A stretch of 64,000 nucleotides of DNA from Methylomonas rapida (GTDB lineage: Bacteria > Pseudomonadota > Gammaproteobacteria > Methylococcales > Methylomonadaceae). Location: positions 1,798,001 to 1,862,000 of the forward strand of contig NZ_CP113517.1 in the NCBI RefSeq assembly GCF_024360925.2, given 5' to 3'. Below are positions 62,438 to 64,000 of the stretch, one piece after another. Position numbers and translations under genes: made by a program. The stretch's first letter is position 1. Each line of letters opens with the position of its first letter. The notes beneath the pieces are model-generated. The model was not told where the DNA came from, searched no databases, and saw only the letters and a list, made by a program, of their open reading frames with translations.

Positions 62438-62784
62438 TTTATACCATTTTGATTGCTGCTGCTATATCAGCGTTTGGGCAAGTGCTATTGAAATATGCCA
62501 TGCTTAAGCATGGTTCAATTGATTTTAATCTGCAAGGTTTAATCCGCTTAATAATTGAATGGCGACTTATTTGTGCTTTGGGTTTATATGCTGCAGCATT
62601 GCTAATGTGGTTGCATGTGCTTTCTAAAGTGCCGTTGAGTATTGCATATCCCATGTTGGCAATTACTTATGTGATCGTTCCGTTAATGTCCTTCGCGTTT
62701 TTTGGTGAGCGCATAAATCAACCTCAAATAATTGGTATCTGTCTTGTTCTAGCGGGTGTCGCAATAATAGGAAAAACTGCATGA
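62434..62784 (+). CDS. Small EamA/SMR-type four-helix membrane protein
   Basis: A 116-residue protein with four hydrophobic segments (ILIAAAISAFGQVLLKYAML, CALGLYAAALLMWLHVLS, AYPMLAITYVIVPLMSFAFF, IIGICLVLAGVAIIG). FGQVLLKYAM and SKVPLSIAYPMLA resemble ArnE/ArnF, the undecaprenyl-linked aminoarabinose flippase halves, and small multidrug resistance proteins. In this locus flipping of a lipid-linked sugar is more likely than drug export. ATGA overlap with the next gene. Confidence 0.82.
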   Translation: MIYTILIAAAISAFGQVLLKYAMLKHGSIDFNLQGLIRLIIEWRLICALGLYAAALLMWLHVLSKVPLSIAYPMLAITYVIVPLMSFAFFGERINQPQIIGICLVLAGVAIIGKTA

Positions 62785-64000
62785 GTCAATCAGTTAAACA
62801 AAAAGTACTTATTTTTATCGTCGCTTATAATGCAGAGAAGACAATTGTCAGCGTAATTGATCGAATTCCGCGTCAACTATTAAATCACTTTGATTTATCT
62901 TTGTTGATAATCGATGATTGCAGCAAGGACAATACGCAGAGAGTCGCTTTTAACCACCTCAAAAATGGTTACTGGTGTCCTTTTATGGTTATGCGTAATC
63001 CCGAAAATCAAGGGTATGGCGGCAACCAAAAAGTGGGTTACCACTACGCGATTGAAAATGGTTTTGACGCGGTGGTTCTATTACATGGCGATGGCCAATA
63101 TGCGCCGGAATGCCTGCCTGTTTTGCTTGACCCATTTGCTAATGAAGAAGGCCACCTAGGTGCAGTTTTTGGCTCACGTATGTTGAACCGACGGGATGCC
63201 TTAGAAGGAGGCATGCCTCTATATAAATTTGTTGGTAATCAAATATTAACGGCAATGCAGAATAAACTCTTGGGTTCTCAGTTATCTGAGTTTCATACAG
63301 GCTATCGGGTTTATTCTGTAAAGGCATTGCAAAACATACCTTTTGACCTAAACACAAATGACTTTCACTTTGATACAGAGATAATCGTGCAAATGTTTTT
63401 TTCTGGTGCACGAGTAGTTGAGTTACCAATTCCCACCTATTACGGTGATGAAGTTTGTCATGTTGATGGGTTGAAATATGCTTGGGATGTAACTAAGGCA
63501 TCCATTAAAGCTCGCTTAATTAGAATGGGTATTTTCTTTGATCCAAAATTTTCAATTCAAGGAGAGCAGGCTTCAAACTATGTAAGTAAATTCGAATTCC
63601 ATAGTACACATTCAGTTTCTTTTTCTCAAGTGCCCGAAAAAAGTGTGGTTTTGGATCTTGGTTGTGCGGATGGCTATCTATCCGAGCGTTTATATAAAGA
63701 GAAAGGTTGCACAGTATTTTCGGTTGATATGGAAGCAGGCAGATCAGTTCCAGGTTGTTCCTATCAGTCCTGTGACCTGAATAATTCGTTACCTGATGTG
63801 CCTTGGGAAAAATTAAATGTTGTGGTACTTCTCGATGTCATTGAACATTTGAATAATCCCGAATTGTTTTTGGAGCGTTTACGTGACAGGTTATCAGGCA
63901 ATGATAAAGTAAAAATTATTGTCAGCTCTGGCAATGTTTGTTTCTTTGTTACACGTATTATGATGTTTATAGGGCAGTTTAACTATGGTCGACGTGGTAT
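62781..64000 (+). CDS. Glycosyltransferase 2-methyltransferase fusion, partial
   Basis: Open to the right window edge, at least 406 residues. The first 230 residues are a DPM1-like glycosyltransferase: KVLIFIVAYNAEKTIVSVID, LLIIDDCSKDNT, VVLLHGDGQYAPECLPVLL and GYRVYSVKALQNIPF. From residue 285 a class I methyltransferase begins: VVLDLGCADGYLSERLYKEK, then VVLLDVIEHLNNPELFLERL. Such fusions make and modify a polyprenyl-linked sugar. The end of the protein is outside the window. Confidence 0.88.
   Translation, partial: MSQSVKQKVLIFIVAYNAEKTIVSVIDRIPRQLLNHFDLSLLIIDDCSKDNTQRVAFNHLKNGYWCPFMVMRNPENQGYGGNQKVGYHYAIENGFDAVVLLHGDGQYAPECLPVLLDPFANEEGHLGAVFGSRMLNRRDALEGGMPLYKFVGNQILTAMQNKLLGSQLSEFHTGYRVYSVKALQNIPFDLNTNDFHFDTEIIVQMFFSGARVVELPIPTYYGDEVCHVDGLKYAWDVTKASIKARLIRMGIFFDPKFSIQGEQASNYVSKFEFHSTHSVSFSQVPEKSVVLDLGCADGYLSERLYKEKGCTVFSVDMEAGRSVPGCSYQSCDLNNSLPDVPWEKLNVVVLLDVIEHLNNPELFLERLRDRLSGNDKVKIIVSSGNVCFFVTRIMMFIGQFNYGRRG

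Overview
The window is a chromosomal segment of a Gram-negative, motile gammaproteobacterium. The codon style, the CysB-type regulator, the ScpAB/RluB and TsaB/YciO neighbourhoods and the abundant short palindromic repeats would suit a Methylomonas-like methanotroph. No methane or methanol oxidation gene is present, so that assignment is a guess. About 55 protein genes, one tRNA-Leu(CAG), no rRNA and no CRISPR array were found. Genes run mostly on the + strand.

Region 1 (1-9985) is a chemotaxis cluster: cheA 3' end, a GIY-YIG gene, cheW, a PAS-type chemoreceptor, a second cheW, a ParA-type ATPase, a STAS protein, cheR, cheD, cheB and a short membrane-anchored receptor-like protein. The genes from the second cheW to the receptor-like protein are tightly packed, mostly overlapping. 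Region 2 (10.5-22 kb) is housekeeping: a STAS protein, a PerM-type permease, PIN-PhoH, a stand-alone CheZ-like protein, a TPR lipoprotein, a DinG/YoaA helicase, TsaB, a YciO-like protein, an M50 protease, ScpA, ScpB with an unusual N-terminal extension, and RluB.

Region 3 (22.7-29.5 kb) is an AT-richer accessory locus. It has an OmpR-type regulator, an asparagine/threonine-rich repeat protein, two small secreted proteins, a periplasmic C39-type peptidase and a coiled-coil outer-membrane barrel. This matches the layout of the Pseudomonas Fap functional amyloid operon. Two of the secreted proteins carry double-glycine-like motifs that the C39 peptidase may cut. Region 4 (29.8-45.2 kb) is mixed metabolism: GH3 beta-glucosidase plus sugar MFS transporter, dihaem cytochrome c peroxidase, a GspE/PilB ATPase, alanine dehydrogenase, a CysB-like regulator, a GNAT-nitrilase pair, GpmI, a Uma2 protein, tRNA-Leu with an excisionase-like remnant beside it, and ArsM.

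Region 5 (45.5-64 kb) has a response regulator/histidine kinase pair and then a surface polysaccharide locus: rfbB-rfbD-rfbA-rfbC-wzm, then wzt, FkbM-type and other methyltransferases, glycosyltransferases and an EamA-type protein. Between wzm and wzt sits about 5 kb of toxin-antitoxin and nuclease modules (MNT/HEPN, two PIN systems, an Rpn-type nuclease), decayed copies of two of them, and a remnant of the wzt 5' end.

Intergenic spaces are filled by at least six families of short inverted-repeat elements without transposase genes. Several have terminal inverted repeats and clear 3-bp TAA or TTA target duplications. Two insertions can be checked against an empty site elsewhere in the window.
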